DNA of 64,000 nt from Cryobacterium sp. Y11 (GCF_002929535.1 NZ_PJJO01000061.1:186001-250000); one strand, 5' to 3'; shown: positions 1 through 9,244, numbered from the stretch's first letter. A program made the numbers and translations. The notes: generated by a model from the letters alone, not told the origin.

Positions 1-1580
1 GCTTCATACTGGGCGTAGAGGCTGCGTTTAATCGGTTCGTAGAGCACGACGTAGGCGCTGCGTTCGTGAATGTGCAGCGGACGCATATTGCCGGCCCCGA
101 GCGCGGAGAACACCGAGGCGAACGGCGGAAACAGGATACGGCTGATGCCGGCGCTCGCCGCGATGCCGCAGGCATGCAGCGGACCGTTACCGCCGTAGGC
201 GAGCATCGTGTAGTCCTCGATCAGCCCGCCGCGCGAGCGCAGCTCTTTCTCGATGCCGATCGCCATCTGTTCGTCGACAGTCTTCTTAATAACCTTGGCA
301 ACCTCAACCGCGTCCAGGTCGAGCTCGTCGCTGAGCGTCTCATCGATGACATAGATCGAACGTTTTTTGTTGAGCTTAATATGCCCGTTGGCGTAATTGT
401 CCGGGTCGAGGTAGCCGAGTACCAGGTCGGCGTCGGTGACCGTTGGGCGCAGGCCACCGCGGTCATAGCAGGCCGGGCCCGGGTCGCTTCCGGCTGACTC
501 CGGACCGATTTGGAGGGCATGGTGAATTCGGTTGTAGGCGGCGATAGATCCGCCGCCGGCGCCAAGTGTGTTCAGGTGAATCATCGGTGCCGAGACCATC
601 CAGCGCCCGATGGTGGGCTGAAAGTCGTAGTGCCGCACACCACCTTCTGGCACTAGTCCGATGTCGAACGAGGTGCCGCCCATGTCCATTGACACGACGT
701 CGCCGAGGCCGGTCGACTCCGACAGATGCTGGGCCGCACCGACGCCGGCGATCGGTCCCGAGTGAATCGTTTGTAGGGCATCCGTTGAATTGGGCTGGGC
801 CATGCCGCCCGAATTGTGAATGACGAGCATCGGCTTCTCGTACCCGGAGTCGCGCAGGTTATTAGAAAGCTGATTGAGTGCGTGAAACATGGTCTCGTGC
901 AAGAACGCGTCGACGACGGTGGCCATTGCCCGTACGTACTCGCCCTTACGGCCAGACACCTGGCTGCTCAGCAGCACCGGAATGGACCCGAGTTCGTGCG
1001 TGGGGTACTCGTCGAGAATGATCTCCAGAATGCGTTCCTCGTGCACCGAGTTCTCGGTGGCATTGGTCAATGCAATGACGATCGCCTCTGCGCCGTTGTC
1101 GACGAGCTCGCGCACCTGGGTACGCACATCGTCGTACATGAGTGGCACGAGCACCTCGCCGACCGAATCAATGCGTTCCCGCACCGAACGGATGAGCCGG
1201 CGCGGCACGAGCGGTTCGGGTCGCTGAGCATCCGGCATGTCGCCCTGCTTGACCGCGTCGAGCCCCTCGCCGTAGCCACGGCCGCGCGAGAGCGGGATGG
1301 TGTCTTCGAAGCCGTGGGTGACGATCGCCGCGACCCGGGGGCCCTTGCCCTCGATCAGGGCGTTGGTGCCGAGAGTCGTGGCATACCGCACCGAGTCGAC
1401 CTCTTTGAGGGCGGTTTCGCGGCTGATTCCAGCGCGCTCGCAGGCCCGGTCAAGGGCCTCGTTGAAGCCGAGCGCCAGGTTGTGGTGGGTGGTGAGAGCC
1501 TTCGATTCGATGTAAATGTCGTCCCAGACGAAGAAACAGTCGCTGAACGTGCCACCGATGTCTACCGAGATCCGTTTCAC
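1..1580 (-). CDS. HyuA-like subunit of an ATP-dependent carboxylase/hydantoinase (apcC-like), 3' end outside window
   Basis: Hydantoinase/oxoprolinase A family subunit, expected to bind ATP through an actin-like fold and activate a substrate carbonyl for carboxylation or hydrolysis. About 526 codons are present from a GTG start (protein begins MKRISVDIGGTFSDCFFVW); the C-terminus lies beyond the left edge. Visible motifs are the first phosphate loop DIGGTFSD, the second loop MDMGGTSFDIG near residues 300-310, a GAGGGSIA stretch and AYGGNGPLHACG near residue 440. It starts two bases after the stop of the small subunit gene, so the genes are co-transcribed. The order HyuA, small subunit, HyuA recalls acetophenone carboxylase apcA-apcB-apcC rather than acetone carboxylase, where one HyuA is followed by HyuB and the small subunit. 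A HyuB subunit would be expected further left. The substrate cannot be read from sequence. Confidence 0.8.
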   Translation of the reverse strand, partial: MKRISVDIGGTFSDCFFVWDDIYIESKALTTHHNLALGFNEALDRACERAGISRETALKEVDSVRYATTLGTNALIEGKGPRVAAIVTHGFEDTIPLSRGRGYGEGLDAVKQGDMPDAQRPEPLVPRRLIRSVRERIDSVGEVLVPLMYDDVRTQVRELVDNGAEAIVIALTNATENSVHEERILEIILDEYPTHELGSIPVLLSSQVSGRKGEYVRAMATVVDAFLHETMFHALNQLSNNLRDSGYEKPMLVIHNSGGMAQPNSTDALQTIHSGPIAGVGAAQHLSESTGLGDVVSMDMGGTSFDIGLVPEGGVRHYDFQPTIGRWMVSAPMIHLNTLGAGGGSIAAYNRIHHALQIGPESAGSDPGPACYDRGGLRPTVTDADLVLGYLDPDNYANGHIKLNKKRSIYVIDETLSDELDLDAVEVAKVIKKTVDEQMAIGIEKELRSRGGLIEDYTMLAYGGNGPLHACGIAASAGISRILFPPFASVFSALGAGNMRPLHIHERSAYVVLYEPIKRSLYAQYE

Positions 1581-1582
1581 GG

Positions 1583-2032
1583 TCAGCGCCCTTCAGTCTG
1601 GTGCGAGTGGGGTGCCACGGAGTCGAATCGGGCGCTCAGATCGGTTACGGCGTTTTCGCCGGGGCCATAGTTGACGACCTCTTCAGGGTTACCGCCATGG
1701 GCTTCCCATTTCTCGCGCAGGGAGTCGATGTCCCACAGCATGTCGACGGTCGGCGGATGCCCCGGCGGAAGGTATTCGGCTTCAATCTGGGTTCCACAGG
1801 TGGGGCAGTAAAACTCTAGGATGCGGCAGAAAATCGGGTCGGGGGAGAACGTAAATTCGTACTTTTCCGGGTCGATCACCGGGGGATGAATCTCTTGGGG
1901 GTCTCGGTCGTAGACCAGGGTGCCCTCCTTGTAATTGCCGCGAGCATCGCCGAAATCGTGGGCGCAGATGCGGCAGATCCACCGCTCCGTGTCGAGGTCG
2001 ATGAGCAGGTATTCGGTCATGGGAACGCGCAT
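1583..2032 (-). CDS. Small zinc-site subunit of acetone/acetophenone-type carboxylase (apcB/acxC-like)
   Basis: 149 aa protein resembling the small subunit (Acetone_carb_G family) of acetone and acetophenone carboxylases. It shows two cysteine pairs, CRIC in the motif ERWICRICAHDFGDARGNYKEG and CPTC in EFYCPTCGTQIEAEYLPPG, plus conserved CxxL between them, which suggests a structural zinc site. The chosen ATG (protein MRVPMTEYLL) has an AAGGAAGG ribosome-binding site about ten bases upstream; the internal ATG four codons on is too far from it. It lies 40 bases after the upstream HyuA gene and two bases before the next, so the three genes form one operon. Family membership is read from the motif pattern; the actual ketone or other substrate is unknown. 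Confidence 0.75.
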   Translation of the reverse strand: MRVPMTEYLLIDLDTERWICRICAHDFGDARGNYKEGTLVYDRDPQEIHPPVIDPEKYEFTFSPDPIFCRILEFYCPTCGTQIEAEYLPPGHPPTVDMLWDIDSLREKWEAHGGNPEEVVNYGPGENAVTDLSARFDSVAPHSHQTEGR

Positions 2033-2072
2033 GTTGTTTGTACCTTCCTTGGGAAACACAGCGGGTCGAGGG

Positions 2073-3929
2073 TTAGAGGGTGTCGGTGAGTTGCAGATCG
2101 CCGGCGGTGGAGACCGACAGGGTCCAGCCAAGCGGTACCCGTGCGGTAAAGAAGGGACCTTCGACAATGGCTGGCCCGGCTGCCGTGGCACCGGCCACCT
2201 GAGCATCGAGTTCGTAGACCGAGACGCTCTCGACCTGCGCTTCCGAGGAGCGCACCTGCCGCGTTCCGGCAGCGACGGCGGCGCTCGCCGCTTGAGGCAG
2301 GCCGGCGTCGATGGTCGGGTGTGGCAGCCTGAAAATGGCCTTGAGGGCGAGAATCTCTTCACCGTCTTCGATGATGGTCGACCATTCGAGTTCGCACTCG
2401 TTCAGGTCATGCCCTTCCTGGAACATGTCCCGGCCGGCATCCGCTTGCATCGACTGACGCGTTGCGGTCAGTTTTTCGGCCGAGAAGCCCGTGACACTGG
2501 TTTCATACGACTGGGCGATGTCGGAGAAGCTGATGCCGTAGGCCGAGAACACCGCGGCCAGCCGCGGCACGAGCACATGGCGTACGCCGGCCAGGCGGGC
2601 AGCGCTGCACGCACTCATCGGTCCGCCGCCGCCGAACGCAGCTAGAGTCGTTTCGCCGGTTGGGCTGACCAAGTCGGTGAAGGTCCGCGCAAGGTGACTG
2701 GAATAGCTCCCTTCCATGCGAATCAGCGCCTCCTCGAGGCTGATGCCGAGGGGGTCGGCGACGGTCTTCGTGATGACCGCGCGAGACCGTTCGGCGTCCA
2801 GTGCCATCTCGCCATCGAGGTAGGTGGCTGGGTCCAGAATGCCCAGCAGCAGGTTGACGTCGGTGATGGTAGCTTGCGTTCCGCCGAAACCGAAGCAGGC
2901 CGGTCCGGGGGCGGCGCCTACGCTCTCGGGTCCGACGGTGATCTCACCGTCGTGCACGGCAATGATTGAGCTGCCGCCCACGCCGGTTGAGCGTACGTCA
3001 CTCATCTCGTAAGAGATGTCGATGCCCTGAATCGATCCGCGCCGGTCGACGGCGATCGCCTTGTTCGCAACGGCGCCGACATCCGTTGTGGTGCCACCGA
3101 CATCGATCATGAGTACGTTGTCGAGTTCGTAAGCCTCAGCGAGGGCGCGCGTGCCTTCGAGTCCACCGCGCGGCCCCGAGGAGTAGGTCTTGAGCGCAAC
3201 AGACTTTGCAACGCGGGAGGAAGCGCCGTCGTTGCGGTAGATCAGCAGTGGGTTTTTCACCTTGTAGGCGCGCAGTCGGTGCTCGGCGCTGTACAGAAAA
3301 CGCTCGACGGTGGGGTGCAAAAAGGAGTTGAGAATTCCCGACCAGACCTGACGCTCGCGTGAGGTGTCCGAGGCGAACTCGCGAGAGAACAGAATTGGAA
3401 CGGAACCGAGCAGGTGTCGGGGAAAATTCTTGAGCATGGTGCGCTTGAACAGGTGCTCGCGTTCGGCGCTCGCGGCGGCGACGACGAGTCGCTCGGCCCC
3501 TGCTGTGGTCAGCCGGTTGATCTCGGCGACGAGCTGCTGGGCGAGCTCTTCGGGGGTGCCGTCAGCTGCAACAATACCGACGCGGGCGCCGATCAGATCC
3601 GCGAACAGCCCGGCCGTCTCTGTCGAAGTGCCGAGCGAGTCTGGCAGGGCGGGATCATCGGTAATCAGTCCGATCAGTGGACCCTTCCGTTGCACGAGTG
3701 CGTTGGTTCCCTGCGTTGACGAATAGCGGATGTGTCGGGTCGAGTGCAGCAGATCGGCCAGGTTGGGCTGTCCGTACAGCTGGGTCGAGGCCTTCGTCAT
3801 GGCGTCGAAGAGACACTGGGACAGGTCGACCGGGGTGGTGAGGGTCTTGGTGAACGTGAAATCGGTGCCGCTGGCGACGACAATATCGGTGAGGGTTCCA
3901 CCGTTGTCGATGTTGATCAATCGTTCCAT
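2073..3929 (-). CDS. HyuA-like subunit of ATP-dependent carboxylase (apcA-like)
   Basis: 618 aa hydantoinase/oxoprolinase A family protein, first gene of the carboxylase operon. The start ATG (MERLINIDNGGTLTDIV) is preceded by GGAG at good spacing; the open frame continues 35 codons upstream without a better start. Motifs: phosphate-1 loop DNGGTLTD (residues 8-15), SSGPRGG near 250, phosphate-2 loop DVGGTTTDVG near 285, GVGGSSI near 315 and FGGGGPMSACSAARLAGV near 455. Its size, about 66 kDa, fits the 70-kDa subunit of acetophenone carboxylase. The first loop reads DNGGTLTD instead of the usual DxGGTFTD. The gene diverges from the AcoR-like activator gene across a 167-base gap containing a strong palindrome, so induction by that activator is likely. 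Alternative assignments are hydantoinase or oxoprolinase subunit, but the small zinc-site subunit downstream argues for a carboxylase. Confidence 0.8.
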   Translation of the reverse strand: MERLINIDNGGTLTDIVVASGTDFTFTKTLTTPVDLSQCLFDAMTKASTQLYGQPNLADLLHSTRHIRYSSTQGTNALVQRKGPLIGLITDDPALPDSLGTSTETAGLFADLIGARVGIVAADGTPEELAQQLVAEINRLTTAGAERLVVAAASAEREHLFKRTMLKNFPRHLLGSVPILFSREFASDTSRERQVWSGILNSFLHPTVERFLYSAEHRLRAYKVKNPLLIYRNDGASSRVAKSVALKTYSSGPRGGLEGTRALAEAYELDNVLMIDVGGTTTDVGAVANKAIAVDRRGSIQGIDISYEMSDVRSTGVGGSSIIAVHDGEITVGPESVGAAPGPACFGFGGTQATITDVNLLLGILDPATYLDGEMALDAERSRAVITKTVADPLGISLEEALIRMEGSYSSHLARTFTDLVSPTGETTLAAFGGGGPMSACSAARLAGVRHVLVPRLAAVFSAYGISFSDIAQSYETSVTGFSAEKLTATRQSMQADAGRDMFQEGHDLNECELEWSTIIEDGEEILALKAIFRLPHPTIDAGLPQAASAAVAAGTRQVRSSEAQVESVSVYELDAQVAGATAAGPAIVEGPFFTARVPLGWTLSVSTAGDLQLTDTL

Positions 3930-4015
3930 GAGCGCTCCATTGCGGGTTGTCGTGAGTGACCGGTGCTCCTGGGGGAGCCACAGCATCAAGACTGACCCCG
4001 CAATCGACAAGCGGC

Positions 4016-4034
4016 GTGTCCCAGATTGGGACAC
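4016..4034. promoter_or_regulatory. Candidate operator palindrome for the AcoR-like activator
   Basis: The 19-base sequence GTGTCCCAGATTGGGACAC is a perfect inverted repeat with 8-base arms and a 3-base centre. It sits in the gap between the divergent carboxylase operon and activator gene, about 87 bases upstream of the carboxylase start and 62 bases upstream of the activator start. A Fis-type HTH dimer would fit such a site. The link to the neighbouring regulator is inferred from position. Confidence 0.6.
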
Positions 4035-4096
4035 CTCACGGCTGGCGCTTGCGGGGTCGAAGCGGGCATGCTGGAGGAGTCCACAAGGGAGTAGAT

Positions 4097-5959
4097 ATGC
4101 ACAGAGTCGCCGATCGGCGAATCAAGATTGCCGCTGCGCGCGCCGATTTTCTGCGATTTGGCCACGCCGAAACCCAATCGGTCCCCGGATTAGTGGCAGC
4201 TTCCTGGCAGCGGTCCGCGACCGCCGGCGTGGATGCGTCGTCGTCGCACGCGGACTACCACAGCGATCTTGATCTCACCGGGCGCTTGATGCGGTGCTCA
4301 GAACCGGTCATCGACCGGCTGAGTGACGAAATGGCCGAGATGCCGCTATCGATCGTGCTGACCGACTACAAGGCGCGAATTTTGAGCCGCTCCGAAACCG
4401 ACAAGACGATCGGAACCCTGCTCGATGAAGTGTCGCTGGCGCCGGGGTTCAACTACGCCGAGACCAGTGTGGGAACCAACGGAATCGGTACCGTGCTTGA
4501 GTCGGGTCAGCCGTTGTTTATTGTGGGTCCTGAGCATTTTCTGGAACACCTGCAACCGTTTGCCTGCGCCGGGAGTCCCATTCGTGACCCGCTTACCGGC
4601 CGGGTCGAGGGGGTGCTTGACCTGAGCTGCCTTATCGAAGACGCGAGCCCGCTCATGCATTCACTCGTGCGGTCGGCCGCCCACGAGATCGAGCGCAACC
4701 TGCTCGCCGATCGCAGCCAGCAACAGCAGGCCCTGTTCGAGGCCTACATGCGTGTGGATGCCCGCACCCGCGGCGCCGTCATGGCGATTGGCGGCACTTT
4801 CGTGATGGGTAACGCCGTGGCGCAGAGTTCGTTTTCTCCCGATGAACAGTGGACCGTTCAGGAGCACGCTCGTTATTTGCTGATTTCTCCGGGCCAGCCG
4901 GTCGACCAGATCGAGCTGTCATCGGGCAAGGTCGTGCATATTCGCGGCAAACGCGTCGTGATCGGACCCTTCGTTGCGGGCATCGTGGTGGTCGTCGAAA
5001 TCATTTCCGAAGACGTGCCGACTTTGCTGGGTGGGCCTGGTGTGAAACTGCTACCGAAACGAGTACGCCGGGTGCGCAAACCTGAGGCGAGCGACACTCA
5101 AGCGTCCTCGTCAATTCTGACCGATGTGTCATCGTTGCTCGGCAAACGCGCGTCGCGAAGCATTGTCTCTGCTCTCACTGCGGGTGCGGCCCTGCTCGTG
5201 CTGGGGGAGGCGGGTGGCGGCAAGGTATCGCTCCTTGCCGAACTTTATGGCCACGTCGTGCCGCTGGGTCGAAGCGTGGAATGCTCCGCTGAAGAGCTCA
5301 ACGAACAGGGTGTGCAATCAACCATTGACAAAGACCTAGTGAACGCTGCGGCCCTGCCCACGCTGTATATTTTTCGCAATGTCGATCGGTTGAGCGCGGC
5401 CGCTGTCGCAGAATTCGATGCATACCTCGCCGCGCGGGAGGCGAATGCGAGCGCGGGAGCTGTCGCCGTGACCGTGTCACAACCCGATCTCCAGAACGAG
5501 CTGGCTTCCGGTCGCCCATTCACCACACTGCTGCACCACTTCGAAACCTCCGTTACGGTCGCGCCCTTGCGGCATCGCCAGGGCGACCTCTCAGACATCG
5601 TCACGCGAGTGCTCTCGCGGCGGGCAGGATTGCGCCCAGCCACAGTGAGCGCCGGAGCGATGCGGGTAATCTCCCGCTACCCCTGGCCAGGCAACATTCG
5701 TCAGCTCGAAGAGGCCATCGACATCGCCCTGCTCACGCGTCCGGTTGGCGCCATCCAGGCCGAAGACTTGCCCGCCTACTGCCACGGTGGTGCGCCCCGC
5801 CTGTTGTCGGCGCTCGAAGCTGGTGAGCGCGACCTCATCGTGGGTGCTCTGCACAAAGCCGACGGCAACCGGATGCGCGCGGCCGAGTCTCTGGGAATCG
5901 CCCGGTCATCTCTCTACCGCAAGCTCAAGAGCTTCGGCATTCTGGTAACCGACTCGTAG
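4097..5959 (+). CDS. AcoR-like transcriptional activator: GAF domain, degenerate AAA module, Fis-type HTH
   Basis: 620 aa regulator of the acetoin/glycerol metabolism activator family. Start chosen at the ATG of MHRVADRRIK because AAGGGAG precedes it; the frame is open 47 codons further upstream. Order: an N-terminal helical part with the signature SWQRSATAGVD, a GAF sensor (about residues 70-230, with ETSVGTNGIGTVLESGQPLFIVG), a AAA-like region (about 335-530) and a C-terminal Fis-type HTH (about 580-617, AAESLGIARSSLYRKLKSFGI). The AAA region keeps a Walker-A-like GEAGGGK, but the Walker B acidic pair is replaced (TLYIFRNVDRL) and the sigma-54 contact loop GAFTGA is absent. The arginine-rich WPGNIRQLEEAI motif is retained. 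Actinobacteria generally lack sigma-54, so it probably acts with another sigma factor. Divergence from the carboxylase genes suggests that it controls them. Confidence 0.85.
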   Translation: MHRVADRRIKIAAARADFLRFGHAETQSVPGLVAASWQRSATAGVDASSSHADYHSDLDLTGRLMRCSEPVIDRLSDEMAEMPLSIVLTDYKARILSRSETDKTIGTLLDEVSLAPGFNYAETSVGTNGIGTVLESGQPLFIVGPEHFLEHLQPFACAGSPIRDPLTGRVEGVLDLSCLIEDASPLMHSLVRSAAHEIERNLLADRSQQQQALFEAYMRVDARTRGAVMAIGGTFVMGNAVAQSSFSPDEQWTVQEHARYLLISPGQPVDQIELSSGKVVHIRGKRVVIGPFVAGIVVVVEIISEDVPTLLGGPGVKLLPKRVRRVRKPEASDTQASSSILTDVSSLLGKRASRSIVSALTAGAALLVLGEAGGGKVSLLAELYGHVVPLGRSVECSAEELNEQGVQSTIDKDLVNAAALPTLYIFRNVDRLSAAAVAEFDAYLAAREANASAGAVAVTVSQPDLQNELASGRPFTTLLHHFETSVTVAPLRHRQGDLSDIVTRVLSRRAGLRPATVSAGAMRVISRYPWPGNIRQLEEAIDIALLTRPVGAIQAEDLPAYCHGGAPRLLSALEAGERDLIVGALHKADGNRMRAAESLGIARSSLYRKLKSFGILVTDS

Positions 5960-5962
5960 CCG

Positions 5963-7207
5963 CTACGCGCGTAGTCGAACCACCGACCAGACGATGACCA
6001 CGGCAACCAGTGCCATGGCGGCGAGGCCGAGCCCCGAGTACCCGACTAGCGCCAGAATCGGTCCGGCGACGGCTCCGCCGAGGGCGCCGGCCGCGTTCAT
6101 CGAGAGGTCGGAGAAGCCCTGCAATGCGGAGCGATCCTCAATCTCGACGGCCTCAGAGACGAGGGTAGAGCCGGCGACAACGGATGCCGACCAGCCCAGT
6201 CCCAAAAAGACCAGGCTGAGCGTCATCGTGCCCTGTGACCCGTCGCTCCGCCAAGCCACCACGAGCGCGACCAGCAACAACAGCTGTCCGCCGAGAATGA
6301 CCGGAAGCCGGCCCAGCCGGTCGGACAGCGCGCCAAAGACGGGCGAGAGGGCGTACATTCCGGCCACGTGCAGGCTGATGGTCAGGCCGACAACGGTGAG
6401 GGTGGCGCCGTGGTCGCGCAGGTGCACCGGCGCCATCGACATCAGGGCCACCATCGTCGCGTGGCTGAGCGCGATCACGACAACCGCATACCGGGCCGCC
6501 ACATTGCCGTGCAAAATCGCCAGACCTCCGTTGGCTGCGCGAATGCCGGCGCTCGCCGGACGCGCGGCGAGCGCGGTCAGCAGGGGGTCGGGTCGGAGCC
6601 CCAGAGCGTAGACGAACGCGGCGGCGACCGTTGCGGCCAAGGAAAAAGCGAACGCCCCGGTCATCGCTGGCAGCCCGAGGGCAGCGCCGAGCGTCTCGCC
6701 CGGTCCGAACAGGTTTGGGCCGAGCACGGCGCCGATCGTCGTCGACCAGACCACAATCGACAGGTCCCGTGCTCGGAAGCGCTCGGAGGCGAGGTCGGTG
6801 GCGGCGAAACGAGCCTGCAGGTTTGTCGCCGAGCCGGCACCGAGCATCATCAGGGAGAGAAGAAGCAGCACGAAATTGTCGACGGAGACCGAGGCGATCG
6901 CAAGCACGGCGCCCGTGCCAGCAACAAGCGACCCGGTCGCCAGCGATACGCGGCGGCCGCGCGCCTGCGCCAAGCGGGCGAGCGGCACGGCCACGATCGC
7001 AGCCCCGAGGGTGCTCATGGTCGCGGCCATACCCGACCAGGCGCTCGATCCCGACAGCTCTGCAGCGAGCAGCGCGCCCAGCGACAGGGTCGCCCCCATG
7101 CCGATGCCGCCGAGAATCTGCCCGGTGATCAGCACTCGCACAACGCGCTTCTGCAACGCGGTGTGCCAGACGAGTGTTGCCTGCGCTGCCGCTGTGTCAT
7201 TCTTCAT
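5963..7207 (-). CDS. Major facilitator superfamily transporter
   Basis: 414 aa integral membrane protein with about twelve hydrophobic segments. The first half contains a loop rich in Arg (LARLAQARGRRVSLATGS) like the MFS motif A after TM2, and the second half repeats it as FGALSDRLGRLPVILGG. Start chosen at MKNDTAAAQATLVW, with AGGAGAG eleven bases upstream; an in-frame ATG 19 codons earlier lacks such a site. It converges with the activator gene, leaving three bases between stops, and is not obviously part of the carboxylase operon. The loop DRSALQGFSDLSMNAAGALGGAVAGP resembles drug or small-molecule exporters; substrate unknown. Confidence 0.85.
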   Translation of the reverse strand: MKNDTAAAQATLVWHTALQKRVVRVLITGQILGGIGMGATLSLGALLAAELSGSSAWSGMAATMSTLGAAIVAVPLARLAQARGRRVSLATGSLVAGTGAVLAIASVSVDNFVLLLLSLMMLGAGSATNLQARFAATDLASERFRARDLSIVVWSTTIGAVLGPNLFGPGETLGAALGLPAMTGAFAFSLAATVAAAFVYALGLRPDPLLTALAARPASAGIRAANGGLAILHGNVAARYAVVVIALSHATMVALMSMAPVHLRDHGATLTVVGLTISLHVAGMYALSPVFGALSDRLGRLPVILGGQLLLLVALVVAWRSDGSQGTMTLSLVFLGLGWSASVVAGSTLVSEAVEIEDRSALQGFSDLSMNAAGALGGAVAGPILALVGYSGLGLAAMALVAVVIVWSVVRLRA

Positions 7208-7410
7208 GGTTTGTGACTCTCCTGATCGCAGCTTTGCGCTGGCGTGCGCGTGATGCTGCTCCACCGCCTGAAGTCACTCTACGGAAGCAGCGCGCTAGCC
7301 GCACTCGTGACAGGTGACGACCAGGCACACGATCACTGCTCGCAGAGCTCACGGGAGGTCGCCCGGGCGCCTGAGGCAATGAAACCGTGCAGTAATGAGA
7401 CTATGGAGCA

Positions 7411-9093
7411 ATGACCGGAACACTCGTGGCCAAGGGCCTAGCTGGCGGCTACGCGCACCGCACTCTCTTTGAATCGCTCGACCTCACGGTCGCCCCCGGC
7501 GATGTCGTCGGCGTGGTGGGAGCTAACGGCGCGGGCAAATCCACCCTGTTAAACCTGCTGGCCGGGCTCACCGAGCCGCAGGCCGGCACCGTCAGCCTCA
7601 GCCCAGCGGATGCCTTCGTCGGCGCGCTCCCGCAGGAGCACGAACGCGTGCCCGGCGAAACGATCGCCGGCTACATTGCCCGGCGCACGGGGTGCGCCGC
7701 GGCAACGCGCGAAATGGATGCCGCAGCATCCGCTCTCGGAGATGGGGAACAGCGCACCGATGGAATCGACCCGGCCGACACCTATTCGAGTGCGCTCGAA
7801 CGTTGGCTAGCCAGCGGCGCCGCCGACCTCGACGAACGGGTGCCGATCGTGCTCGCCGACCTCGGCCTCACGCTCGGCACCACGGCGGCGCCCACTAACA
7901 CCGTGACGCTCGACAGCCTGATGACCGCGCTCTCTGGTGGCCAGGCCGCGCGGGTCGGGCTCGCCGCGTTGCTGCTCTCCCGCTTCGACATCGTGCTACT
8001 CGATGAGCCGACGAATGATCTCGACCTCGACGGACTCGAACGCCTCGAAGCCTTCGTGACCGGCCTCCGCGGCGGCGTCGTGCTGGTCAGTCACGACCGC
8101 GAGTTTCTCGCCCGCTGCGTCACCCGCGTGCTCGAACTCGACCTTGCCCAGGGAGCGAACCGGGTGTTCGGTGGCGGCTACGACTCCTACCTCGAGGAAC
8201 GCGAAACAGCGCGCAGGCACAATCGGGAGAACTACGAAGAGTTCGCCGCCAAGAAAGCCGACCTCGTTGGCCGAGCCAGAACCCAGCGCGAATGGTCGAG
8301 CCAGGGCGTGCGCAACGCCATGAAGAAGGCGCCAGACAACGACAAAATCCGCCGCAAGGCCTCGGCCGAATCGAGCGAGAAGCAGGGCCAAAAGGTGCGG
8401 CAGATGGAGAGTCGCATCGCGCGCATGGAAGAAGTTGACGAGCCCCGCAAGGAATGGCAGCTTGAATTCACCATCGGAGCTGCCCCGCGCTCGAGCGCCG
8501 TCGTGGCGACCCTGAGCAACGCTGAGTTTCGGCAGGGCGACTTCGTGCTCGGCCCGGTCTCGCTGCAGATCAACGGCGGCGAACGCATCGGCATCACCGG
8601 CCCGAACGGCGCCGGCAAATCCACCCTGCTGCGCGCTCTGCTCGGTCGTCAGCAAGCGGATGCTGGTAGCGCTCACCTCGGCGCCAGCGTCTCGATCGGC
8701 GAGATCGACCAAGCCCGGGCGCTCCTGGCCGGCGAGCGGCCTCTGGCCGAAAGCTTCGAGCTGCTCGTTCCTGAGCTTCCGCCCGCCGAGGTGCGCACGC
8801 TCCTTGCCAAGTTCGGCCTCAAAGCCGATCATGTAAACCGCCCGGTCGACGAGCTGTCGCCGGGGGAGCGTACCCGGGCTGGACTGGCTCTGTTGCAGGC
8901 ACGCGGGGTCAACCTGCTCGTGCTCGACGAACCGACCAACCACCTTGATCTCGCAGCCATCGAGCAACTCGAACAAGCGCTCGACTCTTACGAGGGCACG
9001 TTGCTGCTCGTCACCCACGACCGGCGCATGCTCGCCAACGTGCGTACCGACCGGCACTGGCATGTCGAGGCTGGCCAGGTCACCGAGCTCTAA
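7411..9093 (+). CDS. ABC-F family ATPase (duplicated ABC ATPase, no membrane domain)
   Basis: 560 aa cytosolic protein with two ABC domains. Domain 1 has Walker A GANGAGKST (about residues 43-51), signature LSGGQAARVG and Walker B IVLLDEPTNDLD; domain 2 has GPNGAGKST (about 395-403), signature LSPGERTRAG and LLVLDEPTNHLD. Between them is a charged helical linker (about 270-350) rich in Lys, Arg and Glu, the ABC-F interdomain linker that reaches into the ribosome. There is no transmembrane segment. Family members act on translation, either as factors freeing stalled ribosomes or as antibiotic resistance proteins. The first signature is canonical and the second has Pro instead of Gly, which is common in the family. 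GGAG lies directly before the ATG. No drug-resistance assignment is possible from sequence alone. Confidence 0.85.
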   Translation: MTGTLVAKGLAGGYAHRTLFESLDLTVAPGDVVGVVGANGAGKSTLLNLLAGLTEPQAGTVSLSPADAFVGALPQEHERVPGETIAGYIARRTGCAAATREMDAAASALGDGEQRTDGIDPADTYSSALERWLASGAADLDERVPIVLADLGLTLGTTAAPTNTVTLDSLMTALSGGQAARVGLAALLLSRFDIVLLDEPTNDLDLDGLERLEAFVTGLRGGVVLVSHDREFLARCVTRVLELDLAQGANRVFGGGYDSYLEERETARRHNRENYEEFAAKKADLVGRARTQREWSSQGVRNAMKKAPDNDKIRRKASAESSEKQGQKVRQMESRIARMEEVDEPRKEWQLEFTIGAAPRSSAVVATLSNAEFRQGDFVLGPVSLQINGGERIGITGPNGAGKSTLLRALLGRQQADAGSAHLGASVSIGEIDQARALLAGERPLAESFELLVPELPPAEVRTLLAKFGLKADHVNRPVDELSPGERTRAGLALLQARGVNLLVLDEPTNHLDLAAIEQLEQALDSYEGTLLLVTHDRRMLANVRTDRHWHVEAGQVTEL

Positions 9094-9244
9094 CTGTTCC
9101 GACTGATTCCGCTTTCCGCAGGCCGGCTCGCGCTGGTCGATTGCGGTCGCGACCGGCGGAATGGATGCTGTCTGCTCGCTGCTTCTCGCTAGCTCGACCG
9201 CCGGGGTGGGTGCGTTTCGCTCGCTGCGACGCGCGGGAGACACG

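Noticed and set aside
4097-5959. Bona fide sigma-54-dependent enhancer-binding protein
   Set aside because: No GAFTGA loop and no Walker B; annotated as an AcoR-like activator with degenerate AAA part instead.
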